Origin: JBEVNR01 sp040507985
Lineage (GTDB): Bacteria > Pseudomonadota > Alphaproteobacteria > Rickettsiales > UBA6187
NCBI GenBank assembly: GCA_040507985.1
Contig: JBEVNR010000048.1
Location: 1-13,845, forward strand
Length of the DNA: 13,845 bases
Direction: 5' to 3'
The notes under the pieces are model-generated. The model worked only from the letters and a program-made list of their open reading frames with translations, had not been told where the DNA came from and searched no databases. Below, in pieces: positions 1-5,902 of the stretch. Position numbers and translations under genes: made by a program. Position 1 is the first letter of the stretch. Each line of letters opens with the position of its first letter.

Positions 1-1
1 T

Positions 2-208
2 GAATTGCCGGAACACGTGTTTTTTGCGTCGGAAAAGAAAAATTTGTTTGCGGTGAGGCTAAAAAGCGAATCCATGAACAGAATGGCGCCCAACGGCAGC
101 TTTCTTATCGTGGACGGAAACGCGACGGACGATATGGCGGGGCTGGAGCCGGAGGAGGCGCGCGCCAACGCCCGGCTCGCCGCCGGCGCGAAAGGCGGAG
201 GAACATAA
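2..208 (+). pseudogene. S24 (LexA/CI-like) peptidase C-terminal fragment with abnormal tail
   Basis: The frame is open to the window edge, so the 5' end lies outside. The visible protein has the stretch FAVRLKSESMNRMAPNGS, followed by FLIVD. This matches the serine region of S24 auto-peptidase domains found in phage repressors, where the Ser of S-x-S-M (codon at 71-73) is the nucleophile. In a normal domain a catalytic Lys follows about 35-45 residues later within a beta-rich core. Here the core stops after IVDGN, and the tail runs through EEARANARLAAGAK to a stop. That tail resembles the EAxANARLIAAAP ending of unrelated small phage proteins. The sequence therefore looks like an in-frame join of two phage-type gene ends without the catalytic Lys. 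The domain call is family knowledge; the fusion is inference. It is probably non-functional prophage debris. Confidence 0.5.
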
Positions 209-266
209 GCAGGGGGCGCGTCCGGCCGGCGCCGCGCGGTCGTGGCGAGAGCCGGGGGATTCCGCT

Positions 267-347
267 TTGCAGTCGCAAGAGCGCATTGCGGAGTATCTCG
301 ACCGGCTCCGAAGCGAAATAATGGCGCGCAAGGCGGCGCAGGCATAA
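267..347 (+). pseudogene. Possible HsdS-like C-terminal fragment
   Basis: A short frame reads LQSQERIAEYLDRLRSEI, then MARKAAQA and a stop. The pattern Q-x-x-Q-E-R-I-A-x-Y-L-D followed by a short amphipathic helix resembles the conserved helix of type I restriction specificity subunits (HsdS), where EQxRIxxYLD begins the spacer helix. The frame is open further upstream, but that part does not look like protein, and no start codon with a ribosome site is seen. No methylase or restriction subunit is nearby. It is best read as a remnant. The HsdS match rests on about a dozen residues and may be chance. Confidence 0.2.
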
Positions 348-547
348 ATCCCCGTCGTATTTTTTGCCATATCGCGCGGATTCTCTTCCGCGCCGACCGA
401 CGGCCTTGCGCGTTTTGCGAGGATTTATCGCCTTATGCGCGATTTTGTCAATATATTTTCTCTTTTTTGTGCCCGAAAGCGTTTTTAATCGTCGGTCGGC
501 GTATGTGCCGCCCGTTTCAACCGGCAATAAAATCAAGACGGCGCGCG

Positions 548-581
548 TAAGTGTCCGTGCATAACCGGCTTAAGTGTCCGT
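548..581. repeat. Direct repeat of an 11-base unit
   Basis: The unit TAAGTGTCCGT occurs at 548-558 and again at 571-581, 23 bases apart start to start (about two helical turns). It could be a pair of protein-binding half-sites or the leftover end of an insertion element. No transposase gene is adjacent. Confidence 0.5.
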
Positions 582-618
582 CCTCTATCTGAAGCCTTTA
601 TATCAATACGAAGAAGGA

Positions 619-634
619 GCGGGCTAAAGCCCGC
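619..634. other. Perfect hairpin without T-tract
   Basis: GCGGGCT and its exact complement AGCCCGC are separated by two A residues. No run of T follows on either strand, so it is a weak candidate for an intrinsic terminator. It may be part of a degenerate intergenic repeat. Confidence 0.35.
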
Positions 635-836
635 CCGCCTTGGCGACCCCGCTTTGCCGGCGAGTCCGTTTCATTGGCGGGGCGCGGCAGATGATCGAAT
701 TTTTCATGCGCGCCAAGCCCCGCCGCGCTGTCTCGCCCGCGAAAAAAGACGCGCGTTTCGCGTTTCTAGCCGGAGGGGGCGTAGTTCGCGCGACGGCCTT
801 CGGGAGCGTCGGGCGCGGGGCATGACGTAAAACGGA

Positions 837-1523
837 TTACGCCAGCATAAAATCCACGGCCGCGTCGCATTGCAAGAGGATGGGGTTGACCGTCGGCAAG
901 CATGCATTGCCATCCGAAACGGCCAGCGGAAGCTCGGTGCATCCCAGCACGACGGCGTCGGCGGCGTTGCGGTATTTATCGATCAATGCGGAAAAATACG
1001 CTTTTTCCGCATGCGGATCGCTCCCGACGGAAAGCCGGCTCTGGGCGGCTTGCACCATATCCATCTCTTCCGGCGACGGAACGACGGAAACGACGCCTTT
1101 TTCCGCCAGATAATCTTTGAAAAACGACGATTGCATCGTTTTTTTGGTGCCGAGCAGCAGCACGCGCGCATACCCCTTCTGTGCCGCATGCTCCGCCGTC
1201 AGCCGCAGGGCGTGGAAGACTTCTCCGCCATAAAAATTATCGCGCTGCAATATGTCGAAATATTGATGCAACGTATTGTTGCAGATGAGCAGCCCGTCTA
1301 TTCCCGCCGCGATAAGGCGCCGCAATTCGGCGGCGAGCATGCCCGGGATGCGCTCCGGAGCATCCGTATACGCCGATTTTATCGGGTGGTAGTCGATGCC
1401 GTACAGCATGATTTTTGCGGAATGCCATCCTCCCAGCCGGCGGTTCGCCTCTTGGTTGATACGTTCGTAATATTGGAACGTGGACGGCCAAGACGCGTTG
1501 CCTAACAAACCGATTGTTTTCAT
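837..1523 (-). CDS. Aspartate/glutamate racemase family protein
   Basis: A 228-residue protein of normal length for the cofactor-independent Asp/Glu racemase family, cytosolic enzymes that interconvert L- and D-amino acids with two cysteines as acid and base. It opens with MKTIGLLGNASWPST, a variant of the usual MKxIGLIGGMSWxST, then YYERIN and LGGWHSAK. The two catalytic cysteines are both present: Cys81 in LICNNTLH and Cys195 in VVLGCTELPL. A conserved family Thr/Asn pair lies beside each. The glycine-rich loop reads GNAS rather than GGMS, so substrate preference may be shifted. The start is the ATG at 1523; an AT-rich leader precedes it with no clear Shine-Dalgarno sequence. It stands alone. 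Possible roles are D-aspartate production or turnover of a related amino acid; the exact substrate cannot be read from the sequence. Confidence 0.9.
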   Translation of the reverse strand: MKTIGLLGNASWPSTFQYYERINQEANRRLGGWHSAKIMLYGIDYHPIKSAYTDAPERIPGMLAAELRRLIAAGIDGLLICNNTLHQYFDILQRDNFYGGEVFHALRLTAEHAAQKGYARVLLLGTKKTMQSSFFKDYLAEKGVVSVVPSPEEMDMVQAAQSRLSVGSDPHAEKAYFSALIDKYRNAADAVVLGCTELPLAVSDGNACLPTVNPILLQCDAAVDFMLA

Positions 1524-1563
1524 GAATTTTAATTTTTAATTATGAATTGCTGTATGGCTGGGC

Positions 1564-1998
1564 TTATCGAAACAAACGTTCATGATAGCCGATACAATAG
1601 CGATAAGGGTTGGATTTTATTTGACTTGCTCCAGTTCGTCCAAAGGATCCTTGAATTTTACTCTTACAATCAACGCCCGCACACATAGCCGCCGCTGTTA
1701 AAAGGCTCCCTCCTCCCAACATATGCGTTGATATTAATGCAGCCACTGCCTTTTTTATGTTTAAATCGACGTCAAATTGAACTCTATAATCGGAAATACG
1801 AAAAGGAAATTTCGTCTCTTTTGTTGTTTTAAGCAATTCCGCGCAGGCAAAGTCAACTTTTTGTATTTGATGATTTAACCTATCTTCTGAATCATGACGT
1901 CCCGATATATTGAAGCAATTTGAAAAAGACGTAGAAAATTTACCCGCCCCAAACCTTAACTTTCGCGAATTCAATATTAACGCCTTTACCGGCAACAA
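1564..1998 (-). CDS. Hypothetical protein, 5' end doubtful
   Basis: I do not recognise this 144-residue frame. From about residue 37 (DSEDRLNHQIQKVDFACAEL) to the end it has good protein character and normal codon choice, with a small Gly/Ala-rich segment near residues 89-103 and a polar C-terminus. Its first ~30 codons lie opposite the start of the plus-strand gene at 1910, whose frame looks more protein-like there. The true 5' end of this gene may therefore be missing. Between that overlap and the Gly/Ala-rich segment there is no ATG, only a TTG within AELLKTT. It is more AT-rich than the racemase and glycosyltransferase genes beside it. It could be a complete small gene, but a 5'-truncated remnant is equally likely. 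Confidence 0.4.
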   Translation of the reverse strand: MLPVKALILNSRKLRFGAGKFSTSFSNCFNISGRHDSEDRLNHQIQKVDFACAELLKTTKETKFPFRISDYRVQFDVDLNIKKAVAALISTHMLGGGSLLTAAAMCAGVDCKSKIQGSFGRTGASQIKSNPYRYCIGYHERLFR

Positions 1999-2236
1999 AA
2001 GCGGTTACGCTGCGCCGCCATATGTATGGTTAGTGCAAGCCTTGACGGATCACGGATTAGTGTATCCTCCTTTTTTGACTAATGCCGTTTTGCGAAACGC
2101 AAAGCAGGGCGGAGTAAACGAAGATACCATCGCGGCGAGAGTGGAAAATATTTATCCGAAAATGCGCCTCTTCGCGGAAAATGCCTTGACGCCACAAGGC
2201 GCATCCCTGCCGCGAAAGGTCAGGATTGTACGCTGA
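1910..2236 (+). CDS. Hypothetical protein, possibly 5'-truncated
   Basis: A 108-residue protein that I do not recognise. It begins at a TTG without a visible Shine-Dalgarno sequence. An in-frame TGA lies only six codons upstream, and the frame looks fully coding from its first codons (QFEKDVENLPAPNLNFREFN). This suggests an ancestral gene that began further upstream. The middle is hydrophobic/aromatic (PPYVWLVQALTDHGLVYPPF) and the end is basic. Codon use is convincing throughout, and the gene is followed 17 bases later by a good intrinsic terminator on the same strand, which supports real transcription in this direction. It overlaps the minus-strand frame by 89 bases. Confidence 0.55.
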   Translation: MKQFEKDVENLPAPNLNFREFNINAFTGNKSGYAAPPYVWLVQALTDHGLVYPPFLTNAVLRNAKQGGVNEDTIAARVENIYPKMRLFAENALTPQGASLPRKVRIVR

Positions 2237-2252
2237 ACTCTTTCAATTAAAC

Positions 2253-2270
2253 AAAGGCGGAGCCTTTTTT
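2253..2270 (+). terminator. Intrinsic terminator
   Basis: AAAGGC, a GGA loop, GCCTTT, then further T residues give a six-pair stem running straight into a T-tract. It lies just after the plus-strand gene ending at 2236. The A-rich left flank means it could also work in the minus direction. Confidence 0.7.
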
Positions 2271-2344
2271 CCCTCGTTAGGTATCTTCCATGCTTTTTTA
2301 AAAAACAAATTTTTTCCGGACGCTATCGACGCCTTTAATAGGCT

Positions 2345-3793
2345 TTAAGGCCTAGTCCGCACGTGGCCGGCGACGCGCGTCATTTTTCCCCATACTTGTT
2401 TTTTTCGCAAAAAACGATACCACCCCGCGATGCGCCATAAATTGGTGTATTGGCGATAGCCAAAATTTTCCACGACGGCGACGGCGCCCAGCAACGCCAG
2501 CGACTTGGCGTGGGCGAAGCGTTTGAGCGATATTTCCTCGAGCACCAGCGACATGACGCTGATAAAGATGCCGAACATGAAAAACAGGCAGATATAGGCG
2601 ATCATAAAATCGCGGCTAAGGGCGCCTATGGCGTAGAAGACGGGAACGGAGACGTATCCCAGAAGTTCGGCGAGGGGACCAAGCGCGTCGACGATAAACA
2701 TGAGCGGATAGGCCACGCAGCCGATGCGTCCGTATTTCGCGTTGAGAAACATGTCCCGATGCCTCCATTGCACTTCCAGCGCCCCTTGCTGCCACCGCTT
2801 GCGCTGGCTTCCCAGCACCCGAAAAGATTCCGGCGCCTCGGTCCAGCATACCGGCTCCGGAACGAAACGCATGTCGTAGGGAATGTTTTTCGACAGAAAA
2901 TGTTTGTGCAGCTTCATCACCAATTCAAAATCTTCGCCTATCGTATCAACGCTGAATCCGCCGACCTCAATGGCGACGTCGCGGCGAAAGACGGCGAAGG
3001 CGCCGGAAATGAGCGTCAGCAGCCCAAGCCGGCTCCAGGCCAGCCTTCCCATCAAAAAAGCGCGCACATATTCCACGATCTGCAACAGCGGCAACAAGCG
3101 CCGGGGCAAGGCCACGCGCGATATGACGCCGTGCTGCGTCTCGCACCCGTTCAGCAGGCGCACCGTACCGCCGGAGGCGACGATTCTTTCCGGATCGTCC
3201 ATAAAAGGCCGAACGGTTTTGAGCAAGGCGACCGGGTCAAGCAGCGAGTCGGCGTCAAGCGTGCAAAAAATCGGCCGGCGCGAGACGTCGATTCCGGCGT
3301 TGACCGCGTCGGCCTTTCCGCCGTTTTCCTTGTCGACCACGATAACGTTGGGGTAGGACGACGAGGAATAAACGTCGCGTATGGGCTTATGCGGCAACGC
3401 GTTCTCGTAAAAACGGGGAGTTTTTTTTAGCTTAAATTTCTCTATCAGCGCGGCGAGGGTGCCGTCCTTCGATCCGTCGTTCACGACCACCACGTCAAAA
3501 GAGGGGTAGTGCGTGGCCAGCGTTGCCGTCACCGTATGGCAGATGGTCAATTCCTCGTTATAGGCGGGGATGATGACGGAAATGGGCAAGGCTTCGTCCG
3601 AACCGAGCAGCCTGCGGTCGTCTCCTGACAGGCGTTGCGCGCGCATGCGCCTAAGCGCCGCCGCCGCGAGGGGAATCTGCACGAAGTAGATTAAATTTTG
3701 CAGCAATCCGAGCGCCAGTATCCCGTAGAAAAAATACAGTATTTCGGTATGGTAGGCGTCGGCGAAGCGGCGCGCGTCCTCAACCCACTCCAT
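2345..3793 (-). CDS. Processive GT2 glycosyltransferase, membrane
   Basis: A 482-residue inner-membrane enzyme of the family that includes PgaC, hyaluronan synthase and cellulose synthase. It polymerises a nucleotide-sugar into a polysaccharide and helps move it across the membrane. An N-terminal membrane segment spans about residues 15-45. The GT-A fold follows, with SVIIPAYNEE (72-81), VVVVNDGSKDGT (101-112), the metal-binding DAD at 180-182 in FCTLDADS, the catalytic-base region GED at 286-288, and QRKRW at 330-334. This Q-x-x-R-W signature is the mark of processive synthases. Several membrane segments lie between about 357 and 445, followed by a basic cytosolic tail. The start ATG overlaps the end of the upstream HEAT gene by 14 bases, and GGAGG lies eight bases before it inside that gene, so the two are probably translationally coupled. 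No deacetylase, export porin or c-di-GMP-binding PilZ domain is visible in the window, so the polymer cannot be named. Confidence 0.93.
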   Translation of the reverse strand: MEWVEDARRFADAYHTEILYFFYGILALGLLQNLIYFVQIPLAAAALRRMRAQRLSGDDRRLLGSDEALPISVIIPAYNEELTICHTVTATLATHYPSFDVVVVNDGSKDGTLAALIEKFKLKKTPRFYENALPHKPIRDVYSSSSYPNVIVVDKENGGKADAVNAGIDVSRRPIFCTLDADSLLDPVALLKTVRPFMDDPERIVASGGTVRLLNGCETQHGVISRVALPRRLLPLLQIVEYVRAFLMGRLAWSRLGLLTLISGAFAVFRRDVAIEVGGFSVDTIGEDFELVMKLHKHFLSKNIPYDMRFVPEPVCWTEAPESFRVLGSQRKRWQQGALEVQWRHRDMFLNAKYGRIGCVAYPLMFIVDALGPLAELLGYVSVPVFYAIGALSRDFMIAYICLFFMFGIFISVMSLVLEEISLKRFAHAKSLALLGAVAVVENFGYRQYTNLWRIAGWYRFLRKKQVWGKMTRVAGHVRTRP

Positions 3794-4859
3794 GGCGCCG
3801 CCCTCCGAAAACGTCGCATTCCGCCAATATGGCGTGTGCCCTATGGGCGACGAGCGGATTCTTGTTCGCGATGGAGCGCAGGCGCTCCTTGCCGACGGCG
3901 CCGTACTCGCACAAGGCGCGCCCCGCCGCCAGCCCCACCATCCAGTTGGCGTCGCCCGTTAGCGTCGTTAACACTCCTAAGGGAAAGGGGCGGACGTGCG
4001 CCGCGCATTCGGCGACGTATTGCCGCACCCGCCAATAGGAATCCTTCGCTCCGACCTCAAGCGCCGCCGCGTCGAGCAGCCGCCCGGCCACGCGCAGCGC
4101 CTTAAACGCGGCCGCGCGCACCTCCCTATCGGCATCGCCGCATAGCGGCCGGGCCGCGAGGACGGCGTCTTCCGGCGCGCCTTTTTGCGCCAGCGCCGCC
4201 AACGCCCCGATTTTCATGCGCGGCGGCATGGAGCGGTCGGCCAATATGCCGGCGCAGGAAGAGACGGCGAAGGGACCGAAAAGACACAGCATGTCGCCCA
4301 CGAAAAGGGGAGAGCACGAGGCGTCGTCGCGCATTTCTTCGATGAAGGGAACGAAATATTCCGCGTCTTGCAGTCGCGCGAGGGCCTCCAGCGCCGCGTG
4401 GCGCACGTGGGGATGGAGATCGGTCGTCATTTCGCACAACGCTTTCTTCGGCGCGTCGTCCGGCCAGTGAGCGACGAAACGCGCCGCGCGAATTTGCAGG
4501 AACGGTTGCAGCGACCGCAAATGCTCGCATTGCCGATCGTACGCCCCGACGCCGCGCAACGTTTCCTTCAGCCTTTCACAGGTTTTGCCCTTTAGCTCGT
4601 GTAGTAAGGGAATCGCCATATCCGCCAGCGCGTCCATGTCGCTTTGGCACCGAACCAGCGCGGTTTTTACGTTCTTGAGCGGACGGTGCAAGTGCGCGAG
4701 CAGCGCCTCCTTCATTTCCTCCTTGCGTTTTTGCGTTTCGTCTCTTCTCTTGTCGTAAAGAAAGCGCAGGCCGATCAGCGCCGCGAAAATAACGAGGGAA
4801 GAGAGCGACAAGATGGCGGTCGCCGTCCAGATATAGCTTGCCGCGTCCCGTTCGGTCAT
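3780..4859 (-). CDS. Membrane-anchored HEAT-repeat protein
   Basis: A protein of 359 residues from the chosen start. A hydrophobic segment (about residues 7-31) is followed by a basic, Lys/Glu-rich stretch, so the bulk is predicted to be cytosolic. The remainder is a run of Ala/Leu-rich helical pairs typical of HEAT/Armadillo scaffolds, for example HVRHAALEALARL, EVRAAAFKALRVAG, YWRVRQYVAECAAH and WMVGLAAGRALCEYG. No catalytic motif is seen. It probably acts as a protein-binding scaffold for the glycosyltransferase encoded immediately downstream, whose start codon lies inside this gene. An in-frame ATG at 4898 would add 13 residues, but only the ATG at 4859 has a purine-rich GGAAAGGG just before it. 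A weak -10-like TACTAT occurs on the minus strand at 4937-4942, with no good -35. Confidence 0.85.
   Translation of the reverse strand: MTERDAASYIWTATAILSLSSLVIFAALIGLRFLYDKRRDETQKRKEEMKEALLAHLHRPLKNVKTALVRCQSDMDALADMAIPLLHELKGKTCERLKETLRGVGAYDRQCEHLRSLQPFLQIRAARFVAHWPDDAPKKALCEMTTDLHPHVRHAALEALARLQDAEYFVPFIEEMRDDASCSPLFVGDMLCLFGPFAVSSCAGILADRSMPPRMKIGALAALAQKGAPEDAVLAARPLCGDADREVRAAAFKALRVAGRLLDAAALEVGAKDSYWRVRQYVAECAAHVRPFPLGVLTTLTGDANWMVGLAAGRALCEYGAVGKERLRSIANKNPLVAHRAHAILAECDVFGGRRHGVG
3802..3806 (-). promoter_or_regulatory. Ribosome binding site of the GT2 gene
   Basis: GGAGG on the minus strand lies eight bases before the ATG at 3793, inside the last codons of the HEAT gene. It fixes the glycosyltransferase start and supports coupled translation. 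Confidence 0.55.
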
Positions 4860-5079
4860 GCCCTTTCCGCCGTTATTTTTCGAATAGACCTCTTGCATAA
4901 CCCGCTAAGACGGACGAACCAACGCAAACGCCCGACATAGTAGGGTTACCGCATCGCGTTTAAAAAAACGTGAACGCGCCGACAGAGGCGGAGCGATTGC
5001 GATAAAAAATCATTTTTTTTACCGAAACGCCTCCGGAAGCAAAAAAGTAAAAAACGTCCGTACCTTAGTCGCGCACACA

Positions 5080-5099
5080 TGCGGAGAACCGGCTCCGCA
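5080..5099. other. Perfect hairpin beyond the coiled-coil gene
   Basis: TGCGGAG, a six-base loop and CTCCGCA form a seven-pair perfect stem 11 bases beyond the minus-strand stop codon at 5111. No T-tract follows in that direction, so it may act as a transcript-end stabiliser or a weak terminator only. Confidence 0.4.
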
Positions 5100-5110
5100 G
5101 CGGCGCGCCT

Positions 5111-5518
5111 TTATTTGCTTTTCCCTTTACCGCCGAACAACGACGACCGGGACGAAGAGGCTTTGCCTTCGGTGCGGGATAACAGTTCCTTCATCATGGA
5201 GTTCAACTGCGACATGTTGGCTTGCATCTGTGACATGTTGGCTTGCAAATCCGATATATCTGCCCTAACTTGCAAAAATCCGTCATGAACGGTCTTTTCC
5301 AACGTCGTCAATCGCCCGTCTATAATCCTCAGGGCAAGCTCTTGGTTGTCTTGCCTTAATATGATTTTCTTGAGGTCTTGGCGAATATTGCCCACTTCAT
5401 GCGCCACGCGCCAAAAAATGGAGGGTTTGCCGTTTGCTTGCAACTCTTCGTATTGCTCGACGTATGGCACATAATATTTTTTCGTCATTTCCTTAGCTTT
5501 AGGCCATGCCTTGGTCAA
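5111..5518 (-). CDS. Small coiled-coil protein, unknown function
   Basis: A protein of up to 135 residues that I do not recognise. The N-terminal half is aromatic and charged (KKYYVPYVEQYEEL, then FWRVAHEVGNIRQDL). Residues from about 60 to 115 form a heptad coiled coil with hydrophobic a/d positions, including two exact seven-residue repeats (QANMSQM, QANMSQL). A Ser/Gly/Lys-rich flexible tail follows. There is no signal peptide or membrane segment. The TTG at 5518 gives the longest form; the ATG at 5488 gives a 125-residue form, but its AAGGA sits too close to the start. The frame stays open and protein-like upstream of the TTG (ARSPFIKESGK), so the gene may have lost its original 5' end. 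It probably forms oligomers, perhaps resembling small coiled-coil proteins of phage or mobile DNA; this is inference. Confidence 0.6.
   Translation of the reverse strand: MTKAWPKAKEMTKKYYVPYVEQYEELQANGKPSIFWRVAHEVGNIRQDLKKIILRQDNQELALRIIDGRLTTLEKTVHDGFLQVRADISDLQANMSQMQANMSQLNSMMKELLSRTEGKASSSRSSLFGGKGKSK
5211..5247. repeat. Short direct repeat within the coiled-coil gene
   Basis: The 16-base unit GACATGTTGGCTTGCA occurs at 5211-5226 and 5232-5247, 21 bases apart start to start. That equals exactly one seven-residue heptad in the encoded coiled coil, so the coil can lengthen or shorten by slippage without losing frame. Confidence 0.8.
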
Positions 5519-5633
5519 TTTTCCGGATTCTTTAATGAACGGAGAGCGCGCTGCTATAGAATTAGATGTGTTATCTTAACCTACTACCCTTAAGAAACAA
5601 AAGCAATGCTCCTGATTTGCAGGCTAATTACAG

Positions 5634-5765
5634 CCTTGGATAGTCTTTCGCGTAAGTGTTAAATAGGCTATAACGGCCCGTGCGTCCCTATGTGCGCCGT
5701 GGTTCCGCAGGAGCGTGAAGGCACGCATTCGCCTCGCCAAAGCGGATTATGCAAGGTCTATTTTT
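5634..5765 (+). ncRNA. Candidate structured RNA, possibly 6S-like
   Basis: Positions 5634-5645 pair with 5745-5756 to close a roughly 120-base RNA: CCTTGGATAGTC against GATTATGCAAGG gives 11 pairs (one G-U) with one G-G mismatch. A T-tract follows at 5761-5765, which fixes the strand. Inside, TGTGCGCC (5691-5698) pairs with GGCACGCA (5720-5727) through seven of eight pairs around a 21-base loop containing GGTTCCGCAGGAG. The same 3' strand can instead pair with CGTGC at 5679-5683 or TGCGT at 5681-5685, so two conformations are possible. A long closing stem, large internal single-stranded regions and an apical hairpin resemble the overall plan of 6S RNA, which binds RNA polymerase; the 6S identity is a guess. 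It could instead be a leader element of the downstream secretin gene, 146 bases away. No protein frame covers it. Confidence 0.42.
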
Positions 5766-5843
5766 CATCAATCCGGATTCCTACCGGCGCGTGGTAAGTA
5801 TATTTTTAAACTTATATTTCATTTTTAATTAATATCTCCCTTA

Positions 5844-5849
5844 TATACT
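5844..5849 (+). promoter_or_regulatory. Possible -10 element for the secretin gene
   Basis: TATACT lies within an AT-rich stretch 53 bases before the ATG at 5903. No good -35 hexamer is found at the right spacing, so the promoter is weak, activator-dependent or elsewhere. Confidence 0.25.
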
Positions 5850-5902
5850 GACGATTGAGAAAATGCCGGAAATGGCCGGCAGAGGTTAAAGGTGGCATAC
5901 TT

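Larger units (their letters stand above)
348..836. other. Gene-free stretch, about 490 bases
   Basis: No frame here has convincing protein character. The open frames are low-complexity Arg/Ala/Pro-rich artefacts of GC-rich DNA. The stretch holds a short direct repeat (548-581) and a hairpin (619-634), listed separately. Together with the gene fragments just upstream it looks like decayed mobile or phage DNA. Confidence 0.5.

Noticed and set aside
59..913. Several open frames on both strands between 59 and 913
   Set aside because: They are Arg/Ala/Pro-rich artefacts of GC-rich DNA with no ribosome sites and no recognisable motifs, and they overlap each other and the racemase gene.
870..1505. 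211-residue plus-strand frame opposite the racemase gene
   Set aside because: It mirrors a gene with clear catalytic motifs and has the unnatural composition of an antisense frame.
2339..2354. TAGGC/GCCTA hairpin at the end of the GT2 gene as a terminator
   Set aside because: Only five pairs, overlaps the stop codon and has no adjacent T-tract on the minus strand.
2450..3430. 326-residue plus-strand frame opposite the GT2 gene
   Set aside because: Antisense shadow: rich in His, Gln and Arg, with no domain, while the minus strand carries all GT2 signatures.
5691..5727. c-di-GMP (GEMM) or SRP RNA in the pre-secretin region
   Set aside because: The conserved cores of these RNAs, such as the SRP GGTCAGGTCCGGAAGGAAGC loop, are not present.
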